DNA of 64,000 nucleotides from Hyphomicrobium denitrificans 1NES1 (GTDB taxonomy: Bacteria > Pseudomonadota > Alphaproteobacteria > Rhizobiales > Hyphomicrobiaceae). The notes beneath the pieces are model-generated. The model was not told the DNA's origin, ran no database searches, and was given only the letters and a program-made list of their open reading frames with translations. Location: assembly GCF_000230975.2 (NCBI RefSeq), contig NC_021172.1, positions 1,302,001-1,366,000 on the forward strand, in the 5' to 3' direction. Made by a program: the position numbers and the translations under genes. Of the stretch, positions 44,050 to 54,450 are shown one piece after another (positions within the stretch are counted from its first letter, which is position 1; the number at the start of each line of letters is the position of its first letter).

Positions 44050-44424
44050 ATGGAAACAGTTCCCCGCTATCCTTACGAGACCGCCGTCACCGCTTATGGT
44101 AACGGCGGCTTTCGTTTCGCGGACATGAGCCATCGTGGTTCGATTCTGTGCCTGCCGAGCGGCATTTATGCCTGGAACGCGACAGTGGCCGGCGACCTCC
44201 ACCCGGGAGACTTCGATTTCGTTCTCGGCTCGCTGGAGCCACCGATCACGCTATTGCTCGGGACCGGAACCGAGCAGGTGTGGCCGGAGCCGAAGATCTA
44301 CGAGGCGTTTGCGAAAGCCAACATCGGACTCGAACCGATGTCGACGGGCGCGGCAGCCCGTACTTACAACATCCTGATCGCGGAGAAGCGGCGGATCGCG
44401 GCGGCGCTGCTCGCGGTTCCCTAA
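44050..44424 (+). CDS. Mth938-like domain (DUF498) protein
   Basis: The 124-residue product shows VTAYGNGGFRFADMSHRGSI, LCLPSGIYAWNATVAGDLHP and FVLGSLEPPITLLLGTGTEQ. These match the small Mth938-like fold, whose human relative NDUFAF3 helps assemble respiratory complex I. Its place after secDF and just before a squalene/phytoene-synthase-like gene is a common alphaproteobacterial order, and that neighbour's human relative is NDUFAF6. A joint role in complex I assembly is therefore a reasonable inference. Confidence 0.85.
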   Translation: METVPRYPYETAVTAYGNGGFRFADMSHRGSILCLPSGIYAWNATVAGDLHPGDFDFVLGSLEPPITLLLGTGTEQVWPEPKIYEAFAKANIGLEPMSTGAAARTYNILIAEKRRIAAALLAVP

Positions 44425-44447
44425 ATTCTGAGGTCCTGGAGCAGTTC

Positions 44448-45281
44448 GTGCGCGATGCCCGCGAAGCGATCGTCAATATCGAGGCCGTGCGCTCAAGCGC
44501 ACGCCTCAATGCGCCGGATCGCTACTATGCGGCGCTTTTCGCTCCGGCTTCGGTTCGCGGCGATCTGATCGCGCTGGCGGCCTTCGATGGTGAGATCACG
44601 CGTATCGCCCAACTGGTCAGCGACGCGGCCCTTGGCGAAATCCGCATTGCGTGGTGGCGGGACGCACTTCTTGGCAGCGAACGCGCGTTCGAGCTTACCG
44701 GCAACCCGGTGCTCGATCAGTTCGCGGATGTCGTGCGGCGGCATAAGCTTTCCAACGCTGCGCTCGAAACCTATTTCAATGCGCATATGGATGCGCTTTT
44801 TGCCGATCCGCCTGCTGATGATCTCGCACTCAACGAACGCTTCCGCTCCATCGACGGAACGCCGCTTGCGTTCGCGCTGCAAATTTTATACGGGCCGCTC
44901 GACGCCGATGCCGACGATCTTATCGGCGCCGCTGGCCGGGCGAGCGGACTGACGCGTATCGCGCTGACCCTTCCATATGCCCTGGCCGCCGGTCGGGCGC
45001 CCCTGCCCGAGGCGCGGTCTCCGGCGCCATCCGACATGGACCGGCGTCCCCAAATCGCGTGGTTGGCACAAGAGGCGGGCGCCGCGCTTCAAGCGGTGCG
45101 GCGTCAACTTACGGGCAAAACACGGGATTTTACGACTGCTCTCCTACCTCTTGCCCTCATCGAGCCCTATTTTCGCGCTTTGCAGAAGCCTCGACACGAG
45201 CCGAGCCGTGACATCGTGGAGATCGCACCGCTCGCTCGTTTGTGGCGCATTGCACGCGCGCATTGGACCGGAGCGCTCTGA
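44448..45281 (+). CDS. Squalene/phytoene synthase-like protein (NDUFAF6-like)
   Basis: The GTG at 44448, behind a GGAG site, gives a 277-residue helical protein: RYYAALFAPASVRGDLIALA, DAALGEIRIAWWRDALLGSE, LSNAALETYFNAHMDALFAD and AAGRASGLTRIALTLPYAL. It has the trans-isoprenyl-diphosphate synthase fold. The clear DxxxD metal motifs of true synthases are not evident, so it is more like the NDUFAF6-type assembly factors. It starts 23 bases after the Mth938-like gene. Confidence 0.82.
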   Translation: MRDAREAIVNIEAVRSSARLNAPDRYYAALFAPASVRGDLIALAAFDGEITRIAQLVSDAALGEIRIAWWRDALLGSERAFELTGNPVLDQFADVVRRHKLSNAALETYFNAHMDALFADPPADDLALNERFRSIDGTPLAFALQILYGPLDADADDLIGAAGRASGLTRIALTLPYALAAGRAPLPEARSPAPSDMDRRPQIAWLAQEAGAALQAVRRQLTGKTRDFTTALLPLALIEPYFRALQKPRHEPSRDIVEIAPLARLWRIARAHWTGAL

Positions 45282-45317
45282 GGAGCGGTCGTCTGACGAC
45301 CAGCGCGAAGGGGGCAG

Positions 45318-47837
45318 ATGATATCTCGTTCGCAAACGACACCGTGCCGCGTCGCGGTCATGTCGCTTTGGCTTATCGCCGTCGGAAGCATTGTTGCGGT
45401 CGCCGCGCCGAGCCGTGCCGAGGCGGCTGCTACCGTTGCCTGGCATGTCGAAAATCCATTCCGCTTCTTCACCGATCCGAGAGATACCGAAGTCCATCGG
45501 CAGATTTATCGCTCGCTCGGGCCTGACCAGCGAGCTACGCCCGTCCTTTCCGAGGAGCGTGCTCTCCAAAGCGGCGATCCCGACGGCTGGGCGTCGTCGA
45601 TGTACCGCAAGACGTGCTGGAACAATAACCGCTTCAAGTGCGATGCGTACAAGGATTACATCAATCCGACGAGTCATGCGGTCATCTTCAATGTGCAAGG
45701 CGTCGACGACGCCAAGATGCTGTCGTGCACGTGGCTGACCGCTCCGCGCGATGCGGATAAACCGCGCGGCGATGCCGTCACGCAGCCCTGCAGCGAGCCT
45801 GCGCGCTTCGTCATTCCTTATCCCAAAGGTGCGATCGTCAGCGTCGAGATCGGCGGTCTTGAGGTTGCGAAAGCCGATGTCCACGTGCGCGATATTCTCG
45901 TTGTAGGCATGGGAGACAGTTTCGCGTCCGGCGAAGGCAATCCCGATCTCGCGGTGCGGTTCTCGCGCGAACGCTCGGCCGACTACTCAACCGTCGGCAT
46001 CTACAGCGGCTTGACCGGCTATCCGGCGCGTGTCGGGCCGTGGCGCGACCTTGGCGACAAAGAGTTCATCAAGGGGAACGCACGCTGGCTCGACCAGGCT
46101 TGCCATCGCTCGCTTTATTCGGAGCAGTTGCGCGCGGCCTTGCAACTCTCTCTCGAAGATCCGCATCGCGCGGTGACGTTCGTCGGTGTGTCGTGCGCGG
46201 GTGCCGAAGTCACCGACGGGCTGTTCCTGCGCTACAAAGGCAATGAATGGGTGCCGAACCCGCCGCGGTATTCGCAGATTTCGGCCGTTGCGGAAGCTCA
46301 GTGCGGCACCAATGCTACCGAACAGGCCGATGTGCCGGAGGCCTACCATATCAACGGGCAGGTTCCGGAACTGAAGGATCTCATTCTGCGCAAATGCCCC
46401 CAGGATTCGGCGCGCAAGATCGACCTCGTTCTGGTGTCGATCGGTGGCAACGACATCGGGTTCTCGCGCTTGCTTGCGAATGCGGTCCTGTCAAACCAAT
46501 CGATCCTGCGCGAGCTTGGCGGCTGGCTCGGAGAGGTGCATGGCGAGGCGGAGGCTTCGGCTCAGCTCAGACACCTTGGCGCACGTTACAAAGCGCTCAA
46601 TCGCGCCCTTCACAACATCCTCTACATGCCCTGGAACGAAAGCGACCGCATTCTGCTTGTCGCGTACCCCGGCATGGCGCTCGCGGGCGACGGCAGCGAG
46701 ACTTGCGGAAGCGGCAATGCCGGAATGGAGGCCGTCCCCGATTTTCAGCTTGATGCAACGAAGCTGAGACTCGGGACGTGGTTTGCCGACAAGCTCAATC
46801 GTCAGATGCGCGAGAGCGCCTACGAATATGGCTGGACGTTCGTCGAGACACACCGGCGCGCGTTCATTGGCCGAGGCATCTGCGCGGGCCTGAGCGTCGC
46901 CGGTGTAAGCCAAGTCGACGATCTCCGCCTGCCGCGCAAGGTGGACGAAATCTGGACGCCTTACAATCCCGCCGACTATCTACCTTACGCTTCTCGCCAA
47001 CGCTGGTTCCGTACGCCGAACGATGCGTTCATGACTGCGAACTTTCATGTCGCCGCCGGTCTGTTGACGAAGGTTCTGAAGATCGAGCCTTTTGCGCCAT
47101 TCCAGTTACTCCTGGCTTCGACCTACTCCGGTGCATTCCATCCGACGGCTGAGGGACAAGCCGCGATTGCCGACGCAGTTGCCGAGAAAGCGCGCGCCGT
47201 GCTTGCGAAGTACGGTGACGCACCGGACCGCGATGCCGCATATCTCTCATCCATCAAACCCGACGATGCTCCGCCGGCTCCGGTCGATGAGCCGGGACGT
47301 GAGGTCCCGGATGTCAAGGCGGTGATAACAACTCCGGCGGCCGGTGCGCCTCCGTTTGTCGTCGAACCGGAGAGCGGCGGCGTGAAAGCGGTTGTTTCGG
47401 GGCCTGATGACGTGCAGGTCGGCGCCATGCCTCAGCCGCAACAAGGCGCGGCGCCGCCTGGCATGAACTCCGCCGCACCCGTGACGGGAACTCCATCCAC
47501 TGCGCCGTTGCCAGAGGCGACACCCACCGAAGGTGGCGGCACAAATGCACATGCCGTCAGCAGCGAACCGCTTGCGCCTCCGGGCGCCGTTGCCGCGCCG
47601 AAGGTCGGTGCGGAGCCCGATCCGGGTTTAGGCGAAGCGAAAGCCATACTCGCGCCTTCGAAGATCGACGTGCCGTTGCCGGTGGCAGGAGCGGAAGCTC
47701 CGACACCGGGCACAAAGGCCTCCGCGTCGGATGCCGCCGCCGCGCCTGCACCGGCAGACGGAGGGCAAGCGCCGACAGGCGCGCTGCCCGAAACGGCCAT
47801 CCGCCCGTTCGCGCCTGCAAGCGAAACCGCGCGCTAG
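45318..47837 (+). CDS. Exported SGNH/GDSL-family hydrolase with low-complexity tail
   Basis: This 839-residue protein has a long signal region ([20 protein letters not shown]). A beta-rich leading domain carries several cysteines ([19 protein letters not shown]). An SGNH esterase domain follows: block I is [16 protein letters not shown] (catalytic Ser), block III is [12 protein letters not shown] and block V is the late [14 protein letters not shown] (His). After about residue 640 comes a 200-residue Ala/Pro-rich tail that is probably disordered. The substrate is unknown; lipid or polysaccharide esters in the envelope are likely. It is convergent with trmFO, overlapping by 4 bases. Confidence 0.85.
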   Translation: MISRSQTTPCRVAVMSLWLIAVGSIVAVAAPSRAEAAATVAWHVENPFRFFTDPRDTEVHRQIYRSLGPDQRATPVLSEERALQSGDPDGWASSMYRKTCWNNNRFKCDAYKDYINPTSHAVIFNVQGVDDAKMLSCTWLTAPRDADKPRGDAVTQPCSEPARFVIPYPKGAIVSVEIGGLEVAKADVHVRDILVVGMGDSFASGEGNPDLAVRFSRERSADYSTVGIYSGLTGYPARVGPWRDLGDKEFIKGNARWLDQACHRSLYSEQLRAALQLSLEDPHRAVTFVGVSCAGAEVTDGLFLRYKGNEWVPNPPRYSQISAVAEAQCGTNATEQADVPEAYHINGQVPELKDLILRKCPQDSARKIDLVLVSIGGNDIGFSRLLANAVLSNQSILRELGGWLGEVHGEAEASAQLRHLGARYKALNRALHNILYMPWNESDRILLVAYPGMALAGDGSETCGSGNAGMEAVPDFQLDATKLRLGTWFADKLNRQMRESAYEYGWTFVETHRRAFIGRGICAGLSVAGVSQVDDLRLPRKVDEIWTPYNPADYLPYASRQRWFRTPNDAFMTANFHVAAGLLTKVLKIEPFAPFQLLLASTYSGAFHPTAEGQAAIADAVAEKARAVLAKYGDAPDRDAAYLSSIKPDDAPPAPVDEPGREVPDVKAVITTPAAGAPPFVVEPESGGVKAVVSGPDDVQVGAMPQPQQGAAPPGMNSAAPVTGTPSTAPLPEATPTEGGGTNAHAVSSEPLAPPGAVAAPKVGAEPDPGLGEAKAILAPSKIDVPLPVAGAEAPTPGTKASASDAAAAPAPADGGQAPTGALPETAIRPFAPASETAR

Positions 47838-49267
47838 GCGGATTGGCGGATAGCGTTCGAAGTTGCGCTGTCGAGCCAGCGTGTGAGATCGGCAATCGCG
47901 CGGCGTGACATTGCGCGTTTTTTCTCGCGTCCGCGTTCGGGGCCCTTGAGGCGTGCGCCGTTCCTGTCATGCGTCGGCGCTTGGGCGAGATCTGGCAGGA
48001 GACCGTAGTTGACGTTCATCGGCTGGAACGACCGCGCCGAAGAGCGCTCTTCCTCCTCGCTCACGAGATGTCCGCCGGTAATATGATTGAGAAGCGCACC
48101 GAGCGCCGTCGTCGCGGGCGGTGCATCGGTCTGGTATCCAAGTGCGTCGGCCGCAGCGAAACGACCGGCGAGCAAGCCCATCGCCGCGCTTTCGACGTAG
48201 CCTTCCACGCCGGTAATCTGACCCGCGAAACGCAAGCGTGGTTCGGCCTTCAAACGCAGCGAACGGTCGAGCAGCTTCGGCGAATTGAGGTACGTGTTGC
48301 GATGCAAGCCGCCGAGACGCGCGAATTCGGCGTTCTGCAATCCCGGGATCGTGCGGAAGACGCGCACCTGTTCGGCATGCTTCAGCTTCGTCTGAAAGCC
48401 GACCATGTTCCAAAGCGTTCCGAGCGCGTTGTCCTGGCGGAGTTGCACGACCGCATAGGGCCAGCGTCCGGTTCTTGGGTCATCGAGACCGACAGGCTTC
48501 ATCGGCCCATAGCGCAGCGTATCGCGACCGCGCTCCGCCATCACTTCGACCGGCAGGCAGCCGTCGAAGTAGGGTGTCGAGGCTTCCCACTCCTTGAAGG
48601 ATGTTTTCTCGCCAGCAAGCAGCGCGTCGACGAAGGCCTCGTACTCCGGCTTCGTCATCGGGCAATTGAGATAGTCGGCGCCCGTGCCGCCGGGGCCTGC
48701 CTTATCGTAGCGCGACTGAAACCACGCGATCGTCGTGTCGATGCTGTCGCGATGGATGACTGGCGCAATCGCATCGAAGAAGGCGAGGGATTCTTCGCCC
48801 GTCAGTCGTGCGAGCGCGGTGCTGAGCGCGGGTGAGGTCAACGGGCCTGTTGCAATGATGACGTTTGTCCAATCGGCGGGCGGCAGGCCGTCGATTTCGC
48901 CCCGGACGACCGTCACGAGAGGGTTTTCGGAAAGGCGCGCGGTCACTTCCGCCGAAAAGGCATCGCGATCGACTGCGAGCGCGCCGCCTGCAGGCAGCTT
49001 GTGTTCGTCGCCTGCGGCCATGATCAGCGAGCCGGCGCGGCGCATCTCCTCATGCAACAGGCCGACGGCGTTATTCTCCCAATCGTCGGAACGGAAAGAG
49101 TTCGAGCAGACGAGCTCCGCGAAACCGTCCGTCTTGTGCGCTTCCGTGCCACGCACCGGCCGCATCTCGTGCAGCACGACCGGAACACCCGCGCGCGCGA
49201 TCTGGTGCGCGGCTTCCGACCCGGCAAGGCCGGCTCCAACGACGTGAACGGCAGGAGAAGTGGTCAT
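47834..49267 (-). CDS. trmFO: Methylenetetrahydrofolate-tRNA uracil-5 methyltransferase
   Basis: The 477-residue flavoprotein begins [20 protein letters not shown] (FAD-binding GxGxxG). It contains [40 protein letters not shown] and [12 protein letters not shown], which are TrmFO hallmarks, with the conserved Cys in VCSNSF. It makes ribothymidine 54 in tRNA using folate and FAD. The ATG at 49267 is chosen over a GTG two codons earlier. Confidence 0.96.
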   Translation of the reverse strand: MTTSPAVHVVGAGLAGSEAAHQIARAGVPVVLHEMRPVRGTEAHKTDGFAELVCSNSFRSDDWENNAVGLLHEEMRRAGSLIMAAGDEHKLPAGGALAVDRDAFSAEVTARLSENPLVTVVRGEIDGLPPADWTNVIIATGPLTSPALSTALARLTGEESLAFFDAIAPVIHRDSIDTTIAWFQSRYDKAGPGGTGADYLNCPMTKPEYEAFVDALLAGEKTSFKEWEASTPYFDGCLPVEVMAERGRDTLRYGPMKPVGLDDPRTGRWPYAVVQLRQDNALGTLWNMVGFQTKLKHAEQVRVFRTIPGLQNAEFARLGGLHRNTYLNSPKLLDRSLRLKAEPRLRFAGQITGVEGYVESAAMGLLAGRFAAADALGYQTDAPPATTALGALLNHITGGHLVSEEEERSSARSFQPMNVNYGLLPDLAQAPTHDRNGARLKGPERGREKKRAMSRRAIADLTRWLDSATSNAIRQSA

Positions 49268-49395
49268 ATGCACGGGGCTTCCACAGCTTCCGAATCGCTC
49301 CGCTGCGTGGCGGTTTGACGCGAATCGTTCGAATGTTAAGCGAGATCGACAAGGGGCGCGCCGGACGCTCCCTTCCGGTACTTAAGCGGGGCGGC

Positions 49396-50046
49396 ATGGG
49401 CTTGCAACGGGTTGCTTGTTTTGTATGGTTTGCCATGGTGCTTGCGGGCTGTACGCACGATCGTACCGGACCTGTCAGCGATCATTATGCCGATTTCCAG
49501 GTTGATCCGCCGAATAAGAACACGGTGTCCGTCTGCCACGCCTATACCTGCAAGATGCGGACGAAGTTCAGATTTACGGATGCCGACATCGACGAGATCC
49601 GGGCGATCTTCAAGAAGATCAAAAAGGGTGACACGCCCGTCGAAGAGCGCCGTGCCGTCGCCTATGCCGTCGGTTGGATGGAAACGCGTGTCGGCAAAGC
49701 CATCGGGACGGACAAGGACCGGCCCGGAATGGACTTCGAGGCTTCCGGCGATCCGACGCAAATGGATTGCGTCGATGAATCGACCAACACGACGAGCTAT
49801 ATGCTCGTCATGCAGAATAACGGCCTGCTCAAATATCACACCGTCGGCACGCCGTTCTCGAAGGACCAGCTCTGGAAGGGCGTCGCAGGTTGGACGCATT
49901 GGACGGCAGTGTTGAAAGAGACGGCTACCGGCCAGCGCTGGGCCGTCGACAGCTGGATTTATGCGAACGGCGAGAACCCGGCCGTCGTCGAAGTCGAGAA
50001 ATGGTACATCAAGGATCTCGACAATCTGCCGGTGGCTGCGAAGTAG
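49396..50046 (+). CDS. Lipoprotein with possible Cys-His-Asp catalytic triad
   Basis: The ATG at 49396 gives a lipoprotein signal (RVACFVWFAMVLAGC, Cys lipidated). The 216-residue product has a conserved-looking core: QMDCVDESTNTTSYMLVMQN, GWTHWTAVLKE and RWAVDSWIYANGENP. The Cys, His and Asp in this order resemble a transglutaminase or papain-like site. I do not recognise a named family. It is divergent from trmFO and convergent with mntH, ending 12 bases from the mntH stop. Confidence 0.7.
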   Translation: MGLQRVACFVWFAMVLAGCTHDRTGPVSDHYADFQVDPPNKNTVSVCHAYTCKMRTKFRFTDADIDEIRAIFKKIKKGDTPVEERRAVAYAVGWMETRVGKAIGTDKDRPGMDFEASGDPTQMDCVDESTNTTSYMLVMQNNGLLKYHTVGTPFSKDQLWKGVAGWTHWTAVLKETATGQRWAVDSWIYANGENPAVVEVEKWYIKDLDNLPVAAK

Positions 50047-50058
50047 CCCGACAGGCGG

Positions 50059-51438
50059 CTAGCCCACGAGAAAGTCCCAGACCAGCTTGGCGTTGAGCGC
50101 GATGATCAGGATTGCGATCAGAGCGGCAATCGCGGTCAGCCAGCGCGGCGAAACGAGCGCTCCCATTTTCGTGCGGCTTGCCGTGAACTGGACGAGCGGC
50201 ACGACGGCGAACGGCAACTGCAGGCTCAAGATGACCTGCGAGAGGATCAGAAGCTTTGCGGTCTCGGCTTCGCCATAGATCAGCGTGACTCCGGCTGCCG
50301 GAAGCAGTGCCACCATGCGCGTCACGAGACGACGCACCCAGGGCGGCAGCCGGATTTGCAGGAAGCCTTCCATGACGGCTTGGCCTGCGAGCGTTGCCGT
50401 TACCGTCGAGTTCAAGCCGCAGCAGAGCAGCGCGATGCCGAAGAGAGTCGGTGCAATAGCTGAGCCGAGCAACGGGTGCAGAAGCGATTGGGCCTGACCG
50501 AGCTCGGCAACCTCCGTCTGGCCGGTCTTGTAGAAGGTCGCCGCGGCGAGGATCAGGATCGAAGCGTTGATGATGAGCGCCAGGGAGAGTGCAATCGTCG
50601 AGTCGAGAGTGGCGAACTTGAGGGCCTCGCGTTTTTCCTCCTTCGTTTCGCCAAAGGCGCGTGTCTGCACGATCGCGGAGTGCAGATAGAGATTGTGCGG
50701 CATGACCGTCGCGCCAAGAATGCCGAGCGCCAGGTAAAGCATGTCGGGGTTTCTGACGATGTCGGTCGTCGGCGCAAAGCCGCGAATGACGGCGCCCCAT
50801 TCCGGATCCGCGAGTGCGATCTGAACGGCGAAGCAGAGCGTGATGACGCCGAGCATCGTCACGATGAAGGCTTCGAGATAGCGGAACCCGAGGCGCTGTA
50901 GCAGCAGCACGATAAACACGTCGAGCGCGGTGACCAGCACGCCGATTTCGAGTGGCAATCCGAACAGCAGGTTGAGGCCGATGGCGGTGCCGATGACCTC
51001 GGCGACATCGGTCGCGATGATTGCCGTTTCGGCAAAAAGCCAGAGCGGGAACGACGTCCAGCGCGGATAGCCGTCGCGACACGCTTGCGCGAGATCGCGG
51101 CCCGAGCCGATCGCGAGGCGTGCGCAAAGGGCCTGCAGGATCACCGCCATGATGTTTGATAGGAGCGCGACGAACAGGAGCGTGTATCCGAATTTCGAGC
51201 CACTGGCGATCGACGTCGCCCAGTTTCCCGGGTCCATGTAGCCGACGGCGACCATGTATCCAGGACCGAGAAACGCAGCAAAGCGGCGCCACGGAGAGGC
51301 ATGTCGCGTGACGGAAACAGTTCCATGTACGTCCGATAGCGAGCGGACGCTAAGCTCACTGCGCCAGCTTGCGTCGACCTCCGACACTTTGGCTCGCGCG
51401 CCGGCGGGGTCCGTTTCGGCTGCAGTTTTCGCGTCCAT
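50059..51438 (-). CDS. mntH: Nramp-family Mn(II)/Fe(II) transporter MntH
   Basis: This protein of 459 residues has about eleven membrane helices. The metal-binding motif DPGN lies in [20 protein letters not shown], and the second site lies in [20 protein letters not shown] (MPHN), both diagnostic of Nramp. It imports manganese, and possibly iron, with protons. The N-terminus has a 50-residue soluble leader. A Fur/Mur-type palindrome lies just upstream of the ATG at 51438, suggesting metal repression. Confidence 0.95.
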   Translation of the reverse strand: MDAKTAAETDPAGARAKVSEVDASWRSELSVRSLSDVHGTVSVTRHASPWRRFAAFLGPGYMVAVGYMDPGNWATSIASGSKFGYTLLFVALLSNIMAVILQALCARLAIGSGRDLAQACRDGYPRWTSFPLWLFAETAIIATDVAEVIGTAIGLNLLFGLPLEIGVLVTALDVFIVLLLQRLGFRYLEAFIVTMLGVITLCFAVQIALADPEWGAVIRGFAPTTDIVRNPDMLYLALGILGATVMPHNLYLHSAIVQTRAFGETKEEKREALKFATLDSTIALSLALIINASILILAAATFYKTGQTEVAELGQAQSLLHPLLGSAIAPTLFGIALLCCGLNSTVTATLAGQAVMEGFLQIRLPPWVRRLVTRMVALLPAAGVTLIYGEAETAKLLILSQVILSLQLPFAVVPLVQFTASRTKMGALVSPRWLTAIAALIAILIIALNAKLVWDFLVG

Positions 51439-51461
51439 CGCGCGGCGTCCGATCTCTATTC

Positions 51462-51480
51462 GCAAATGATAATCATTTGC
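51462..51480 (-). promoter_or_regulatory. Fur/Mur-type operator for mntH
   Basis: GCAAATGATAATCATTTGC is a perfect 19-base palindrome starting 24 bases upstream of the mntH ATG. It contains the GATAAT/ATTATC-like core of Fur-family boxes. In alphaproteobacteria mntH is usually repressed by Mur (a manganese-sensing Fur homologue), so a Mur box is the likeliest reading. Confidence 0.8.
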
Positions 51481-51751
51481 AACAAGGTGACTGACGGGCG
51501 GTCATCCGTCAAGCAGGCGTGACAATGCGCCAGGAATGAAACGGGGATAATTCAGCAAGCCATGGTCTTTCGACGGCGCCGATTCTGCGGAATTTGGACG
51601 TATTGACCGTCAGTCTCAGGCATTCGCAGGCACCGGCGCGAGAGGCGGGCTGGCCAAAACACATTTGTCATGGCTTCAATCAGCAATGATCACCATGCTC
51701 CCTATTCAGGAGCTGAGGCAAAGGCAAAGTGCACGCCGGACAGGGTTCGAT

Positions 51752-52849
51752 ATGTGGGCTCCTTATAAGAAGCGCCTGGCACGCGATCTCGACCGCTGGG
51801 AAGCCAACGGATGGGTGACCAATGACGGTCGCACTGCAATTCTCTCTGACGTAGAGAGCAGCGGCCGGAATTTCAGTCTGGCATCAGCGCTTGCCATTCT
51901 TGCCAGCGTGCTGTTCGGATTCGCGGCGATTTCCTTCGTGGCGGCGCATTGGGAAGAGATGCCGCGTCTCGGACGCCTAGTCCTGCTGCTGGCGTCGATC
52001 TGGGCGGGCTATGGCGTGGCGGGATGGCTCGCAGCGCGCGGACACGGCGCGCTTGCGGACGCGGCCATTCTTTTTGCGGTGGCGATGTTCGGCGCCAGCA
52101 TCATGCTCATCAGCCAGATGTACAATATCGACGGCAATCCGCCGGATGCGGTGTTGATGTGGTGGATCGGGGCGCTCTTTGCCGGTGTTCTTTTGCGGTC
52201 CAATCCGGCCTTGGCGCTGGCCATGGTGCTCGTCTGCGTGTGGTCGAGCATGGAGGTGTTACAGAGCAATGCGGTCCATTGGCCGTTCCTGGGTGGCTGG
52301 GCGGCGGTCACGGGGGCCTTCGTTTGGCAACGCTGGTTCCCGGGCCTGCATCTTTCGGCGCTGGCGCTGACGGGCTTTCTTATCTCGCTCGGCTATCTGC
52401 TCGGGCGCGGGCATGAGCACACGGCTGTTGCAATCATCGGCATGCTGGTCGCGGCGGCGGTGATCGGAGCGGAAAAAGTTCTGCCGGACTATGATCATCT
52501 GACGGCGCCCATCCTCGCCTATGCCGTCGTCGTAACGTTCGCAGGGCTTTATGCGCTGCAGTTTTTTGAAAATACATCGCTTGGGACGCTCATTGCGCTG
52601 GCGGCGCTGACGTTGGTGCTGCTGCTCGGCGCAATCAGCTACGGCCTGGCGACGGCAAATCGCGGCGTTCTCTGGCTCGGGTACATCGGGTTCTCGCTGG
52701 AGGTCTTATCAGTCTACTGGAAGACGGTCGGCTCCATTCTCAATACCTCACTCTTCTTCCTCGTCGCGGCGCTGATCGTTGCGGCGCTCGCTTACATGGC
52801 GCTCAGAATTGCGCAGCGCGGGCGCAGCAGCACGGAGGCTGCGGTATGA
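51752..52849 (+). CDS. DUF2157 multi-helix membrane protein
   Basis: The 365-residue product starts with a short cytosolic segment (MWAPYKKRLARDLDRWEANG, then WVTNDGRTAIL). About ten membrane helices follow, for example SALAILASVLFGFAAISFVA and LVLLLASIWAGYGVAGWLAA. This matches DUF2157, a membrane family of unknown function. Its stop overlaps the following gene (ATGA), which encodes a GDYxxLxY protein, the usual partner of DUF2157. The start at 51752 is the last Met before the conserved region. Confidence 0.82.
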   Translation: MWAPYKKRLARDLDRWEANGWVTNDGRTAILSDVESSGRNFSLASALAILASVLFGFAAISFVAAHWEEMPRLGRLVLLLASIWAGYGVAGWLAARGHGALADAAILFAVAMFGASIMLISQMYNIDGNPPDAVLMWWIGALFAGVLLRSNPALALAMVLVCVWSSMEVLQSNAVHWPFLGGWAAVTGAFVWQRWFPGLHLSALALTGFLISLGYLLGRGHEHTAVAIIGMLVAAAVIGAEKVLPDYDHLTAPILAYAVVVTFAGLYALQFFENTSLGTLIALAALTLVLLLGAISYGLATANRGVLWLGYIGFSLEVLSVYWKTVGSILNTSLFFLVAALIVAALAYMALRIAQRGRSSTEAAV

Positions 52850-53430
52850 GCGGCACACATCGCTATTTCTGGCCGTTGCTGGTCGTTGTCGCGCTAGTGC
52901 AATCGGCGGCGCTGTTCAAGATCGTCTATGACAAGGACCGGCTTCTCAAAACGGGCCGCGAGATCACGATGCCGGTCAAGCCGCTCGATCCGCGCGATAT
53001 CTTCCGTGGTGACTACGTCACGCTCGGTTACGATATCTCGACCTTGAACACGTCGCACGTGCCGATCGGGAACTTCGACAATTTTCCCGTGGGCTCGGCG
53101 GCGTACATAACGCTTAGCCCAAACCCGGCCGGGGGCTGGGCGGTCGCCGCGGTTGCGCCCGAACACCCCACGACGGTGGCGCCGACCGACGTCGTTCTCA
53201 AAGGGCGTGTCGATCGCATCTGGCGGGCCCAGACGGCGTCCGATAGCGTCATCAACATGCGCTACGGCATCGAGACCTACTTCGTGGCCGAAGGGACGGG
53301 AAGGGCGCTCGAAAGCAAGGTTCGGGAGCACAAGATCGACGCCATCGTGGCCGTTGGGGCTGACGGAACTGCCGTGCTGAAGGGGCTCGTCATCGACGGC
53401 GAGCGGCACGTCGACCCGCCCCTGCTTTAA
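52846..53430 (+). CDS. GDYxxLxY-motif membrane-anchored protein
   Basis: This 194-residue protein has an N-terminal helix (YFWPLLVVVALVQSAALFKI). The family-naming motif lies in RDIFRGDYVTLGYDISTL, and the ending INMRYGIETYFVAEGTGRAL to VLKGLVIDGERHV is characteristic. Function unknown. Start overlap with DUF2157 indicates a two-gene operon, and the pair probably works together in the inner membrane. Confidence 0.85.
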   Translation: MSGTHRYFWPLLVVVALVQSAALFKIVYDKDRLLKTGREITMPVKPLDPRDIFRGDYVTLGYDISTLNTSHVPIGNFDNFPVGSAAYITLSPNPAGGWAVAAVAPEHPTTVAPTDVVLKGRVDRIWRAQTASDSVINMRYGIETYFVAEGTGRALESKVREHKIDAIVAVGADGTAVLKGLVIDGERHVDPPLL

Positions 53431-53491
53431 GGCTTCTGGTGAGCGCCACGGGCTGCTATGAGCCCCCAAAATCAGTATTTGGGAGGCGCAC

Positions 53492-53839
53492 ATGACCGTC
53501 AAACGCTATGAATCTTCAGCAGTTTACTCCAAAGCGACCGAGGCGAACGGCTTCGTCTTTACCGCCGGCGTCATCCCGACCGACCTGTCGCGCGATGTCG
53601 AAGGCCAGACGGCCGAGGTTCTCACTGAGATCGATCGGCTTCTGGCGCTCGCCGGCACCGACAAGTCGAAAGTCGTACAGGCGACGGTCTGGCTCAACGA
53701 CATCCGCAACCGCGACGGCATGAACAAAGCCTGGAGCGCCTGGCTCGGCGGCAAGGATGCTCCGGCACGAGCCTGCGTCGAAGCCAAGGTCATCGACCCC
53801 CGCATGCTGGTCGAAATCTCGGTCGTTGCCGTCAAATAG
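53492..53839 (+). CDS. RidA-family protein
   Basis: The 115-residue product reads ANGFVFTAGVIPTDLSRDVE, VVQATVWLNDIRNRDGMNKA, and PARACVEAKVIDPRMLVEIS. The Arg in PARAC is the residue that binds the substrate carboxylate in RidA-type deaminases of reactive enamines and imines. A GGGAGGCGC site precedes the ATG. Exact subgroup is not certain. Confidence 0.85.
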   Translation: MTVKRYESSAVYSKATEANGFVFTAGVIPTDLSRDVEGQTAEVLTEIDRLLALAGTDKSKVVQATVWLNDIRNRDGMNKAWSAWLGGKDAPARACVEAKVIDPRMLVEISVVAVK

Positions 53840-54030
53840 GCAATCCAACCGGAAGCGTGATTGATTTTCAGCCGCCGGGCCGATGATCCCGGCGGTCGGT
53901 CGCCTGTGCCCCGTTTGCCGCTTTCCGAGAATTTTCTTGATTGGAATTGACGAGAACCCTTCGGGCTTACTTCTGAATCTGCAAAAAGTCGCCCCGGGGC
54001 TTCGCCCATAGTCGTTTTCGGGGGTCGATA

Positions 54031-54381
54031 ATGACAAAGACGGGATGCGTTAAGCGGGGGCTCGCCGCCGCCGTTCTAGTTTTGCTTTCCGCGCCGGTGA
54101 TGGCGCAGGAAGTGGCGGACATTCACGAGCAGCGCCATGAGCGGGGCTCGGTCTGTTTCACGGATCACTATCACTACGGCTCCAGTGCGGGTCTGCCGAG
54201 CAAGCGTGCTGCGCAGGCTGTCGCGATCAAGTCTTGGGCCGACTTTGTTGATCTTGAATACGGCAGCGCCTGGAGGAGCTGGGCACGGTCGGGCAGCAAG
54301 AGCATTAAGTGCTCGCAGGACGGCATACACGGTCCGTGGAGTTGCGATGTCAGCTCGCGGCCGTGTCGCGGCGGCCGTTGA
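54031..54381 (+). CDS. Small secreted protein, unknown function
   Basis: The 116-residue product has a good signal peptide (GLAAAVLVLLSAPVMAQE). The mature part of about 90 residues contains three cysteines (VCFTDHYHYGSS, SIKCSQDG, SCDVSSRPC) and an amphipathic middle (AAQAVAIKSWADFVDLEYGS). It looks like a small periplasmic protein. No family is recognised. A strong hairpin terminator follows. Confidence 0.7.
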   Translation: MTKTGCVKRGLAAAVLVLLSAPVMAQEVADIHEQRHERGSVCFTDHYHYGSSAGLPSKRAAQAVAIKSWADFVDLEYGSAWRSWARSGSKSIKCSQDGIHGPWSCDVSSRPCRGGR

Positions 54382-54412
54382 GCGATACACATCGATTGTC
54401 AAAATAGACGGC

Positions 54413-54446
54413 AAAAAGCCGGCGCGCTTTACGCGCGGCTTTTTGC
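54413..54446. terminator. Bidirectional rho-independent terminator
   Basis: AAAAAGCCGGCGCG pairs with CGCGCGGCTTTTTG apart from one bulged base. A-runs and T-runs flank both sides. It serves both the secreted-protein gene and the convergent DUF937-like gene. Confidence 0.85.
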
Positions 54447-54450
54447 TGTT

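Noticed and set aside
51439..51465. mntH start at an upstream TTG
   Set aside because: It would place the start inside the Fur/Mur palindrome. The ATG at 51438 fits a repressor site upstream.
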